Assembly (NCBI GenBank): GCA_963698495.1
Contig: CAVORB010000032.1
Span: 68,121 to 132,120, forward strand
DNA length: 64,000 nucleotides
DNA from: CAVORB01 sp963698495
Lineage (GTDB): Bacteria; Pseudomonadota; Gammaproteobacteria; Chromatiales; Chromatiaceae
Direction: 5' to 3'
Shown: positions 21,110-28,691 of the stretch, in pieces
Position numbering within the stretch: the stretch's first letter is position 1
Layout: every line of letters begins with the position of its first letter
The notes under the pieces: generated by a model
Database searches by the model: none
The model's input: only the letters and a program-made list of their open reading frames with translations
Told to the model about the DNA's origin: nothing
Made by a program: the position numbers and the translations under genes

Positions 21110-21535
21110 GTGACGGCCACGAGCGAGATCCGGGAGATCGTCGACAACTTCGAGCTGCTGGGGGACTGGGATCAGCGCTACCAGTACCTGGTGGAGCTCG
21201 GGGAGCGCATGCCCCCGATGCCGCTCGTGGACAAGCGCGAGGAAAATCGCGTCAAGGAGTGCATGAGCACGGTGCACACGGCCGCTTACCCGGACTCGAC
21301 CTGCGACGGCTGCCTGCGCTACGCGGGCGACTGCGACACGGCGATCATCAAAGGCGTCGTCGCGCTCCTGGTCGAGCTGTTCTCGGGCAAGACCCCGGGC
21401 GAGATCGAGGCGACGGATGTCGACGAGCTGTTCGCCGGACTCCACCTCGAGGAGCATCTGAGCCCCAACCGCCACGTCGGCGTCTACGCAATCGTCGACA
21501 AGATGAAGGGACAGGCCCGGAAGCTCGCCCACTGA
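21110..21535 (+). CDS. sufE: SufE-like sulfur acceptor with extra cysteines
   Basis: A 141-residue SufE-fold protein with a GTG start 4 bases after the IscA-like gene. SufE accepts persulfide sulfur from SufS-type cysteine desulfurases on a single cysteine; here it is C51 in ENRVKECMSTV, where most family members have ENRVxGCqSxV. Unusually, a following insertion carries C65, C68 and C75 (CDGC then GDC). The C-terminal half (IIKGVVALLVELFSGKTPGEI) is typical. The extra cysteines could form a metal site or a disulfide. The pairing supports a role in Fe-S assembly or repair. Confidence 0.88.
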   Translation: MTATSEIREIVDNFELLGDWDQRYQYLVELGERMPPMPLVDKREENRVKECMSTVHTAAYPDSTCDGCLRYAGDCDTAIIKGVVALLVELFSGKTPGEIEATDVDELFAGLHLEEHLSPNRHVGVYAIVDKMKGQARKLAH

Positions 21536-21625
21536 GGCGAGGTCAGCCCCGGGCACGCCGACCCGATCTGAGGCGGGAGTCTCCCGCGAAACCCGCCGAC
21601 TCAATACGCGAGAGCTGTCTCCGAC

Positions 21626-22252
21626 CTAAAGTCGCTGCGACGCGGCGCGCGCGACGTCCGGTCCGTACACGATGCGACCCTTGGTGCCGTCGGTCATGGA
21701 GACGTAGCCGATCCCGTTCCTCCCGTCGCGGTCAGAGACGATGTCGGCCGTGCCCCGCTTCCCGTTGTCGCAATCGACGTCGAAGATCGCCTTGGTGGAC
21801 CCGTACAGGGCGTTGTAGTCGCCCCGGCAGGCCTGACCGCTGTCGTTGGCGACCCGGAACGCCGCGCTAAAGGGCGTGCCCCAGTAGGAGCCCACATAGA
21901 CCTCGCCCCCGAGCTGCATCGCGAAGGGTCCGGAGGTCGAGCTGCCCTCACCCGACGCCCTTCCCTCCGGCGTGCTGCGAAAATCGCGGACCTGGTTCAT
22001 GCAGGAGGCGTAATCCTCCATCCTCATGTTCTCGCACAGCAGCTGCGCGTATTCGGCGGAGGTCACCGGCGTGTACAGCGCCTGGGAACGCTCCGGCTCC
22101 TGTTCTGTCCCGTAGCCGGAGAAGATCCCACACCAATGCAGGTCGCTCCCCCATTCCTGATTCTCCGCGACAGTCCCGCTGTTCTCGAGCTTGGTACAGC
22201 AACCGCCGAGAACCAGGCTGAGCGCCGCAACCGCTGAGAAGGTCGTTTTCAT
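21626..22252 (-). CDS. Predicted lipoprotein, unknown function
   Basis: A 208-residue protein with a signal peptide and lipobox LVLGGCCTK (lipidated Cys at 17 or 18), so it is probably attached to a membrane facing the periplasm. The mature part has paired cysteines and a C-terminal beta-rich domain (FDVDCDNGKRGTADIVSDRD) that looks like a small calycin- or SH3-like fold, but I recognise no family. It is convergent with sufE and divergent from the M28 gene. Confidence 0.72.
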   Translation of the reverse strand: MKTTFSAVAALSLVLGGCCTKLENSGTVAENQEWGSDLHWCGIFSGYGTEQEPERSQALYTPVTSAEYAQLLCENMRMEDYASCMNQVRDFRSTPEGRASGEGSSTSGPFAMQLGGEVYVGSYWGTPFSAAFRVANDSGQACRGDYNALYGSTKAIFDVDCDNGKRGTADIVSDRDGRNGIGYVSMTDGTKGRIVYGPDVARAASQRL

Positions 22253-22623
22253 TCTATTCTCCCTCGTTATCCCTCGAAATAGACTTAACCAACCGTCGTA
22301 ACGATCGGCCGTGCTTGAATTCTACGACGTTTACAGGCACAAGTCGGCGCCGATTTCATCCCGTGGAGAAATCTGAGGAAACGCCGATCAATTCAGCGCT
22401 TTCCGCGGCACAGGGAGGTGACGCCATGTTCGAGCGCGTAAGCGCTGGAAAATGTAGCCATCCAGGAGCCGCGCTGCTTGGGTGGCGTGCTGATGTTGGC
22501 CAGGATGGCCAATCAGCAGCGTCCCCCTAAGCATCCGCGTTTGCGGTCTCACCCCCGACGCCCCATCATTTCAGGCAAGGCTATCATCCTACATTCCTCG
22601 AACGACAACGACAGATACCGCGC
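22253..22623. promoter_or_regulatory. Divergent gap containing a dispersed repeat
   Basis: About 371 bases between the lipoprotein gene and the M28-family gene. Most of it (22381-22523) is one copy of the dispersed repeat listed separately. No additional gene is visible. Promoters for both flanking genes should lie outside the repeat. Confidence 0.4.
22381..22523 (-). repeat. Dispersed intergenic repeat, copy A (full length)
   Basis: Read on the reverse strand, this copy begins GACGCTGCTGATTGGCC and contains the palindrome TTGGCCA/TGGCCAA around a 3-base loop. It then runs through CTACATTTTCCAGCGCTTA and GCGCTCGAACATGGCGTC to end GAAAGCGCTGAATTGATCGG. Copy B at 34691 matches it along about 145 bases. 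It is a non-coding intergenic element. Confidence 0.75.
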
Positions 22624-25572
22624 ATGCGAAAATCACCACGCTTCGCCTTTTCCCTGCTCGGCTCAGCCTTGATGGCCGCCAGCACGACCCTCGCCGCCGA
22701 GGCCGCGCAACCCGGACACGAGGAACCTTTGCTGGCCAACACGCGGCAACTGATTTTCGAGGGCCTGCGCTCCGGGGAGGGCTATTTCAGCGCCGACGGC
22801 ACGCGAATGATCTTCCAGAGCGAGCGCGCGGCCGACAACCCCTTCTACCAGATGTATCTGATGAACCTGGAGACGGGCGACACCCGGCGCGTCTCCACCG
22901 GCACCGGCAAGACCACCTGCGGCTGGATCCACCCGTCCGGCGAGCGGGTGCTGTTCGCCTCCACCCACGAGGACCCGGAGGCCGTCAAGAAGCAGGAGGA
23001 GGAGCTCGACAAGCGCGCCGAGGGCAAGGGCAGCCGCTACTCCTGGAGCTTCGATGAGCACTACGACATCTACGAGGCGGACACCGACGGCAACATCCTC
23101 CGCAAACTGACCGACGCACCCGGATACGACGCGGAGGGCTCCTGGTCGCCGGACGGAAGCAGCATCGTGTTCGCCTCCAACCGCCATGCCTATCAGGGAT
23201 CGCTCTCGGAGGAAGAGCAGAAGATCTTCAAGAACGACCAGTCCTACTTCATGGATCTCTACCGCATGGACGCCGACGGCGGCAACCTGCGCCGCCTCAC
23301 CGAAAGCCCCGGATATGACGGCGGCCCCTTCTTCAGCGCCGACGGCGAGCGCATCGTCTGGCGCCGCTTCGACGAGAAGGGCGCTACCGCTGAGATCTGG
23401 ACCATGCGCCCCGACGGCTCCGACCAGCGCCAGATCACCCGTCTCGGGGTCATGTCCTGGGCGCCCTACTTCCACCCCTCGGGCGACTACATCATCTTCG
23501 CCAACAACGCCCAGGGCTTCGCCAACTTCGAGCTCTACCTGGTCGATGCCCAGGGGGAGAAGGAGCCGGTGCGGGTAACCCAGAGCGAGGGCTTCGACGG
23601 TCTCCCGGTTTTCAGCCCGGATGGCAAACGCCTGAGCTGGGCCAGCAGCCGCACCGCCGACAGGAAGGCCCAGATCTTCATCGCGGACTGGGACGACGAG
23701 GCCGCGCGCCGGCTGCTCGGCCTCGGACCCGCTGGAACCGCGGCCAGCGCGGGGCAGACCGGACCCGCCGACCCGCCACGTGAAACCTCCAGCGAAATCA
23801 CCGCGGACGACCTGCGGCTGCACGTCGGCGAGCTATCCGCCGAGCGCATGGCCGGACGCATGACGGGCAGCGAGGGCGCGCGCCTGGCCACCGATTACGT
23901 CGCCGGGGTCATGGCCGGAATCGGGCTCGCGCCTGCCGGCGACATGGGCGGCTGGTTCCAGCACTACGGCTTCACCTCCGGCGTCGAGCTGGCGGACGGC
24001 AACCGACTCACCTTGATCCGGGACGACGGGGAGTCGCAGCTCGTGCTCGACCGGGACTGGCGCCCCCTGTCCTTCTCCGGCACCGGAACGGCCGAACCGG
24101 GAGACCTGGTGTTCGCCGGCTACGGCCTGCTCGCCCCGGCCGAGGGGGAGCTCCCGGCGTACGACTCGTATCTCGACCTGGACGTTACCGACAAGTGGGT
24201 CGTCGTCTTGCGCTACCTGCCGGAGGAGCTTGCACCCGAGCACCGCCAGTATCTGCACGAGTACGCGGACCTCCGATTCAAGGCGATGGTGGCGCGGGAC
24301 AAGGGTGCGCGCGGGCTGATCCTGGTCACGGGTCCCGGCGCGCAGGTCAAGGAGCAGCTGGTGCCGCTGACCTCGGAGGCGGGCGCCGGCGGCGGCAGCC
24401 TGCCGGTCGTCTCCGTCACCGACGCCGTGGCGGAGAGGGTCTTCGCCGCCGCGGGGAGAGATCTGGCCGCGAGCCAGAGGACCCTGGACGGCGGCGAGCC
24501 GATGCCCGGCTTCGACCTGTCTGGAATCCGCATCGGGGGCGAGATCCGCCTGGAGAAGCGTCAGGCGTCGGACCGCAACGTCCTCGGGCGGCTGAACGCG
24601 GGCGAGCAGCCCGGCGACTCCCTGGTGGTGATCGGCGCCCATGTCGATCACATCGGGCTGGGGGAGGACAAGAGCTCGCGCGACGCCGATCCCGACGCCG
24701 GCCGGGTCCACCCGGGGGCGGACGACAACGCCTCGGGGGTCGCGGCGCTGCTGGAGATCGCCCAGCACCTGCTCGCGCGCAAGGCCGCCGGCGAGCTCGA
24801 TCTCGAGCACGACCTGCTGTTCGCGGCCTGGACCGGAGAGGAGCTCGGCCGGCTCGGCTCCGCCCACTTCACCGAGGCGTTCGCCGCCGCGGGCAGCGGA
24901 AGCGGGCTTACGCCCAGGGTCGTCGCCTATCTCAACCTCGATATGGTCGGCCGGCTGGACCAGCATCTCTATGTCCAGGCGGTGGGATCGAGCTCGGTTT
25001 GGCGCCGCGAGCTCGAGCGGCGCAACGCGCCCATCGGCCTCCCGCTCAAGCTGCAGGAGGACAGCTACCTGCCGACGGACACCACGTCCTTCTATCTCAA
25101 GGGCATCCCGGTGCTCACCTTCTTCACCGGGGCGCACGCGGACTACAACACCGCGCGCGATACCGCCGAGAAGCTCAATTACGAGGGGCTGATCAAGATC
25201 GCCCGGCTGATGGCCCTGCTGACGGGCGGACTCGCCGCGGCAGAAGACGCGCCGGCCTACGTCGCCCAGGAGAAGCCGCGGACGGACGCCAGCCGGGCGA
25301 ACCTGCGCGCCTATCTCGGAACCATCCCGGACTACGCCGAGAGCGACGTAAAGGGCGTGCTGGTCAACGGCGTCGCCAAGGGCGGACCCGCGGAGCGCGG
25401 CGGCATGCGGTCCGGGGACCTGATCACCTCTGTCGCCGGGCGCCGGGTGGAGAACATCTACGACTACACCTACGCGCTCAATGCCCTCAAGGTGGGCCAG
25501 GCGGTCACCGTCGCGGTTCGCCGCGGCGACGGAGAGACCGAGCTCACCATCACGCCGGAATCCCGCGAGTAA
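22624..25572 (+). CDS. TolB-like propeller / M28 metallopeptidase / PDZ fusion
   Basis: An exported 982-residue protein. After a signal peptide (1-25) comes a TolB/WD40-like beta-propeller (about 35-380) with repeated FSPDGKRLSWASSR-type blades. An M28 zinc aminopeptidase domain (about 395-870) follows, with HVDH at 673-676, DDNASG at 700-705, the E739-E740 pair, LNLDMVGR, and a late ligand in TGAHADYN. A PDZ domain (about 890-975; GGPAERGGMRSGDLI) closes the chain. All zinc and catalytic positions appear intact. It probably degrades peptides in the periplasm or outside the cell. The MBL gene starts 4 bases after it. Confidence 0.9.
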   Translation: MRKSPRFAFSLLGSALMAASTTLAAEAAQPGHEEPLLANTRQLIFEGLRSGEGYFSADGTRMIFQSERAADNPFYQMYLMNLETGDTRRVSTGTGKTTCGWIHPSGERVLFASTHEDPEAVKKQEEELDKRAEGKGSRYSWSFDEHYDIYEADTDGNILRKLTDAPGYDAEGSWSPDGSSIVFASNRHAYQGSLSEEEQKIFKNDQSYFMDLYRMDADGGNLRRLTESPGYDGGPFFSADGERIVWRRFDEKGATAEIWTMRPDGSDQRQITRLGVMSWAPYFHPSGDYIIFANNAQGFANFELYLVDAQGEKEPVRVTQSEGFDGLPVFSPDGKRLSWASSRTADRKAQIFIADWDDEAARRLLGLGPAGTAASAGQTGPADPPRETSSEITADDLRLHVGELSAERMAGRMTGSEGARLATDYVAGVMAGIGLAPAGDMGGWFQHYGFTSGVELADGNRLTLIRDDGESQLVLDRDWRPLSFSGTGTAEPGDLVFAGYGLLAPAEGELPAYDSYLDLDVTDKWVVVLRYLPEELAPEHRQYLHEYADLRFKAMVARDKGARGLILVTGPGAQVKEQLVPLTSEAGAGGGSLPVVSVTDAVAERVFAAAGRDLAASQRTLDGGEPMPGFDLSGIRIGGEIRLEKRQASDRNVLGRLNAGEQPGDSLVVIGAHVDHIGLGEDKSSRDADPDAGRVHPGADDNASGVAALLEIAQHLLARKAAGELDLEHDLLFAAWTGEELGRLGSAHFTEAFAAAGSGSGLTPRVVAYLNLDMVGRLDQHLYVQAVGSSSVWRRELERRNAPIGLPLKLQEDSYLPTDTTSFYLKGIPVLTFFTGAHADYNTARDTAEKLNYEGLIKIARLMALLTGGLAAAEDAPAYVAQEKPRTDASRANLRAYLGTIPDYAESDVKGVLVNGVAKGGPAERGGMRSGDLITSVAGRRVENIYDYTYALNALKVGQAVTVAVRRGDGETELTITPESRE

Positions 25573-25576
25573 CGGG

Positions 25577-26971
25577 ATGGAGATCGAATTCTACGGCGCC
25601 GCGAGCGGGGTCACCGGCTCCTGCCACATCCTGCGGGTGGGTCAGCGACAGGTCCTGCTCGATTGCGGGCTGATCCAGGGCAGCCGGGAGGAGGAGGCGC
25701 GGAACGGCGAGCCCTTTCCCTTCGACCCCGCCGAGATCGACGCCGTGGTCCTCAGTCACGCCCACCTGGACCACTCGGGACGGCTGCCCCTGCTGGTCCG
25801 GCAGGGATTCCGCGGCCCGATCTACACCCAGAACGCCACCCGCGACCTGTGCGACGTGCTGTGGCAGGACGCCGCGGGGCTGATGGAGCGGGACGCCGAG
25901 TACCAGAACCGCCGCCACGGCGGGCGCGAGCGCGTCTACCCTCTCTTCCGGCGCCAGGACGCCGAGGCGGCCTGGGAGCGGCTGCGCGGGCTGCCCTACC
26001 GCGAGCACCAGGAGATCCTGCCGGGCGTCGTCCTGCGCCTGCTGGATGCCGGCCACATCCTGGGCTCGGCCCTGGTGGAGCTCGAGCTGAGCGAGGCAGG
26101 CGAGCGGCGGAAGCTGGTTTACTCCGGCGACATCGGCCAGTACGACACGCCGATCCTCCATGATCCCACCGCCGTGCAGGAGGCGGACCTGGTGCTGATG
26201 GAGAGCACCTACGGCGACCGGCTTCACCGCGATCGCGAGGAGACGATCCGGGAGATCGGGGAGGTCATCTCCGCCGCCCGCCACGACCGCGGCAACGTCC
26301 TCATCCCGGCCTTCGCCATCGGCCGCAGCCAGGAGATCCTCTATCTGTTCGGCCAGCACTACGAGGAATGGGGACTGGAGCGCTGGCAGATCTTCCTCGA
26401 CAGCCCCATGGCCATCGAGGCCACGCGGATCTACTGGGACTACCCCCACCTCTACGACGCCGAGGCCACCAAGCTGCGCCACAGGCTCCACGAGATGCCC
26501 CGCCTGAAGAACCTCCGCCTCACCCGCAGCGTGGAGGAGTCGCGGGCCATCAATCGGCTGGAGAGCGGCGCCATCGTCATCGCCGGCAGCGGGATGTGCA
26601 GCGGCGGGCGCATCGTCCACCACCTGAAGCAGAACCTGGAGCGCCGCGGCTGCCATGTCATGATCGCCGGGTTCCAGGCCTACGGGACCCTGGGCAGGCG
26701 GCTGGTGAACGGGGAGGAACGGGTGCGCATCCACGGCAACGACTACCGGGTGCTGGCGCAGATCCACACCGTGGGTGGCCTCTCGGCCCACGCCGATCAG
26801 GCGGACCTGCTGCGCTGGCTCGGCGGCTTCCGCGGCCGGCCCGCCGTCTGCCTGGTGCACGGGGAGGACGAGGCCAAGCTGGCCTTCAGCCGCCAACTGC
26901 GGGAGAGACTGCACATCGATGCGTCGATCCCCTTACCAGGGGAGAGGCTGGACCTCACCCGACTGGGTTGA
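25577..26971 (+). CDS. MBL-fold RNA-processing exonuclease/endonuclease (beta-CASP)
   Basis: A 464-residue metallo-beta-lactamase fold protein with a beta-CASP domain. The zinc motif HAHLDH is at 61-66, LLDAGHILGSA supplies the next ligand, SGDIGQ the following Asp, and the C-terminal GGLSAHADQADL is the RMM-CASP signature. Relatives (YSH1/CPSF73-like, RNase J-like) cut or trim RNA. The start MEIEFYGAASGVTGSCH at 25577 lies 4 bases after the M28 gene, implying co-transcription. The substrate is not known. Confidence 0.92.
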   Translation: MEIEFYGAASGVTGSCHILRVGQRQVLLDCGLIQGSREEEARNGEPFPFDPAEIDAVVLSHAHLDHSGRLPLLVRQGFRGPIYTQNATRDLCDVLWQDAAGLMERDAEYQNRRHGGRERVYPLFRRQDAEAAWERLRGLPYREHQEILPGVVLRLLDAGHILGSALVELELSEAGERRKLVYSGDIGQYDTPILHDPTAVQEADLVLMESTYGDRLHRDREETIREIGEVISAARHDRGNVLIPAFAIGRSQEILYLFGQHYEEWGLERWQIFLDSPMAIEATRIYWDYPHLYDAEATKLRHRLHEMPRLKNLRLTRSVEESRAINRLESGAIVIAGSGMCSGGRIVHHLKQNLERRGCHVMIAGFQAYGTLGRRLVNGEERVRIHGNDYRVLAQIHTVGGLSAHADQADLLRWLGGFRGRPAVCLVHGEDEAKLAFSRQLRERLHIDASIPLPGERLDLTRLG

Positions 26972-26995
26972 CCAGCCCGCGAACGCCGGCGGGCA
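26972..26995. terminator. Possible bidirectional terminator hairpin
   Basis: A GC-rich inverted repeat, GCCCGC and GCGGGC separated by 8 bases, fills the 24-base gap between the convergent MBL and hprK stops. The position fits a shared terminator, but no T tract is present. Confidence 0.35.
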
Positions 26996-27931
26996 TTATG
27001 CCTGGCGGGATCCCGCCATCTTCTCCAGCAGCTGCTCCTCCATCAGGCGGGCCGTATTGATGCCCAGGCTCTTGAGCTTCTGATTCAGCGCGGCCACCTC
27101 TACCAGGGTGCCGACATTGCGTCCTGGCCGCACCGGGATGGTCACGTAGGGAATGGCGACGCCGAGAATATCCGTGGTCGCTTCATTGAGCCCGGTGCGG
27201 TCCATGTCCGCGGCCTCGTCCCAGTCGACCAATGAGATGGCGAGACCGACGCGCTTGTCGGGGCGCACGGCCGCGACGCCGAACAGTAGCCGGATGTCGA
27301 TGATGCCGATTCCGCGGGCCTCCATGTGATAAGGCAGCATCTCGGTCGCATGACCAACGAGCTGGGTATCGTTGAGGCAGCGAATGTTCACCATGTCGTC
27401 GGCAATCAGGTGAAACCCGCGTCGGATCAGCTCCAGCGCGCACTCACTCTTACCCACCGCGCTATCGCCGAGCAACAGAACCCCGACGTCGTGGATGTCC
27501 ATGAGCACCCCGTGCACGCTGGTCTCGGGCGCGAACTCCGCGTCCAGGTGCTCCCAGAGGCGCTTGTAGAGCTTGGTCGTGCTGTGCGGACAGGTGAGCA
27601 CGGGAATCCCGGTCTCCTCCGCCCGCTCCGTCAGCAGCGCCGGCGGCACGCGGCCGTTCGTGACGATGGCACAGGGGACGTCACCGGCGATAATCCTGGA
27701 GACGTGTTGACGCAGCACGGGATCCGGGTCGTGCACCTCTATAAAGGTCACCTCGCCCTTGCCGAAAACCTGGATCCGCTCCCCCCGAAAGGCGTCGAAG
27801 TAGCCGGTCAGCTCCAGGCAGGGGCGGTTCAGCTCCGGGGTCAGGACACGTCTCCAGCGTCCGGCATCGCCAGCAGCGACCTCCAGACCCAGGAGCGGAT
27901 TCGACAGCAGATTTTCGACCGTGGTGGACAT
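26996..27931 (-). CDS. hprK: HPr kinase/phosphorylase
   Basis: A 311-residue bifunctional serine kinase/phosphorylase of HPr-type proteins. The P-loop GDSAVGKS is at 155-162, preceded by HGVLMDIHDVGVL, and the family signature MEARGIGIIDIRLLFG follows. The start MSTTVENLLS at 27931 is chosen because AGGGG lies 7 bases upstream; an in-frame ATG at 27970 has none. In most proteobacteria hprK sits next to ptsN, rapZ or ptsH; here none of these is adjacent. A 9+7+9 palindrome lies in its upstream region. Confidence 0.95.
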   Translation of the reverse strand: MSTTVENLLSNPLLGLEVAAGDAGRWRRVLTPELNRPCLELTGYFDAFRGERIQVFGKGEVTFIEVHDPDPVLRQHVSRIIAGDVPCAIVTNGRVPPALLTERAEETGIPVLTCPHSTTKLYKRLWEHLDAEFAPETSVHGVLMDIHDVGVLLLGDSAVGKSECALELIRRGFHLIADDMVNIRCLNDTQLVGHATEMLPYHMEARGIGIIDIRLLFGVAAVRPDKRVGLAISLVDWDEAADMDRTGLNEATTDILGVAIPYVTIPVRPGRNVGTLVEVAALNQKLKSLGINTARLMEEQLLEKMAGSRQA

Positions 27932-28039
27932 GAGCTTGCCCCTGAAGGGGTAGCGCGCCGCGTCCGGCAAGCGAGGGGGCCCGCGTCGCGGGAGGTTTCG
28001 GCACGGAACCGATTTCCGCCACCATCAGAGGGCGGCGCG

Positions 28040-28083
28040 TGAAGTGAAAATTATCTTAAATTTTGCGCATGATTCGCAAAATT
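28040..28083 (-). promoter_or_regulatory. Palindromic operator overlapping a probable hprK promoter
   Basis: AATTTTGCG (28059-28067) and CGCAAAATT (28075-28083) form a perfect 9-base inverted repeat with a 7-base spacer, in an AT-rich island within GC-rich DNA. On the reverse strand TTTGCG followed 16 bases later by TAAGAT reads as a -35/-10 pair directed at hprK. The size and position suit a dimeric regulator. I do not recognise the regulator. Confidence 0.5.
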
Positions 28084-28216
28084 ATCGGTAAGGCTAAGGT
28101 TTTCCAGCGGTTAACCTCGGTCGCCCAGCCTCCGGACCGGTCTCTGACGGTACCCTGATCGGTGCAAGACGTGTAGAATTCGCGGCCATTCGTCCGCAGC
28201 CCTGTAACTCCCGGCC

Positions 28217-28537
28217 ATGAAAACCCATTCGTCCGAAGCCCTGCATCTCGCCGCCATGAAACACAAGTTGAAGCGTCTAGCGACGTCTTTGGTCCTGCCC
28301 GTCTCCGAGCAGAGGCGGGGCGACTGCAACCGCTGCGGCGAATGCTGCAAGCTACCCTATGTTTGCCCATTCCTGCGGTATGACGACAACGGCATGAGCA
28401 GCTGCGCCGTCTATCACGTGCGCCCGCCCTCGTGCCGCAAGTATCCGCGCACCGCGGACGAAAATGTCACCCCGCACGTGTGCGGCTACTATTTCGTCAG
28501 GGCGGACGAGCTGGTGCCTTCCGAAAAGCCCGCCTGA
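28217..28537 (+). CDS. YkgJ-family cysteine-cluster protein
   Basis: A 106-residue protein of the YkgJ/CxxCxxCC zinc- or iron-binding family. The diagnostic DCNRCGECCKLPYVCPFL (about 36-53) is followed by SSCAVYHVRPPSCRKYP and a last Cys in HVCGYYF, giving the usual eight-cysteine pattern. An alternative ATG at 28256 would shorten the N-terminus by 13 residues. It is divergent from hprK, sharing the upstream palindrome region. The biochemical role of the family is not settled. Confidence 0.87.
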   Translation: MKTHSSEALHLAAMKHKLKRLATSLVLPVSEQRRGDCNRCGECCKLPYVCPFLRYDDNGMSSCAVYHVRPPSCRKYPRTADENVTPHVCGYYFVRADELVPSEKPA

Positions 28538-28691
28538 GCTTCGCCGGAGGGCTCGTACGCTCGCGAGCACAAGCGCACAGGCATCGGCACCGATAGATTC
28601 CGGTCCCTGAAACGGGTCGAAGGTGCCCGCACGCCCCTCGGAATCAGGGACAATGTCGGGTGATCCGATACCCCTTAGTCGCCCGCGTACC

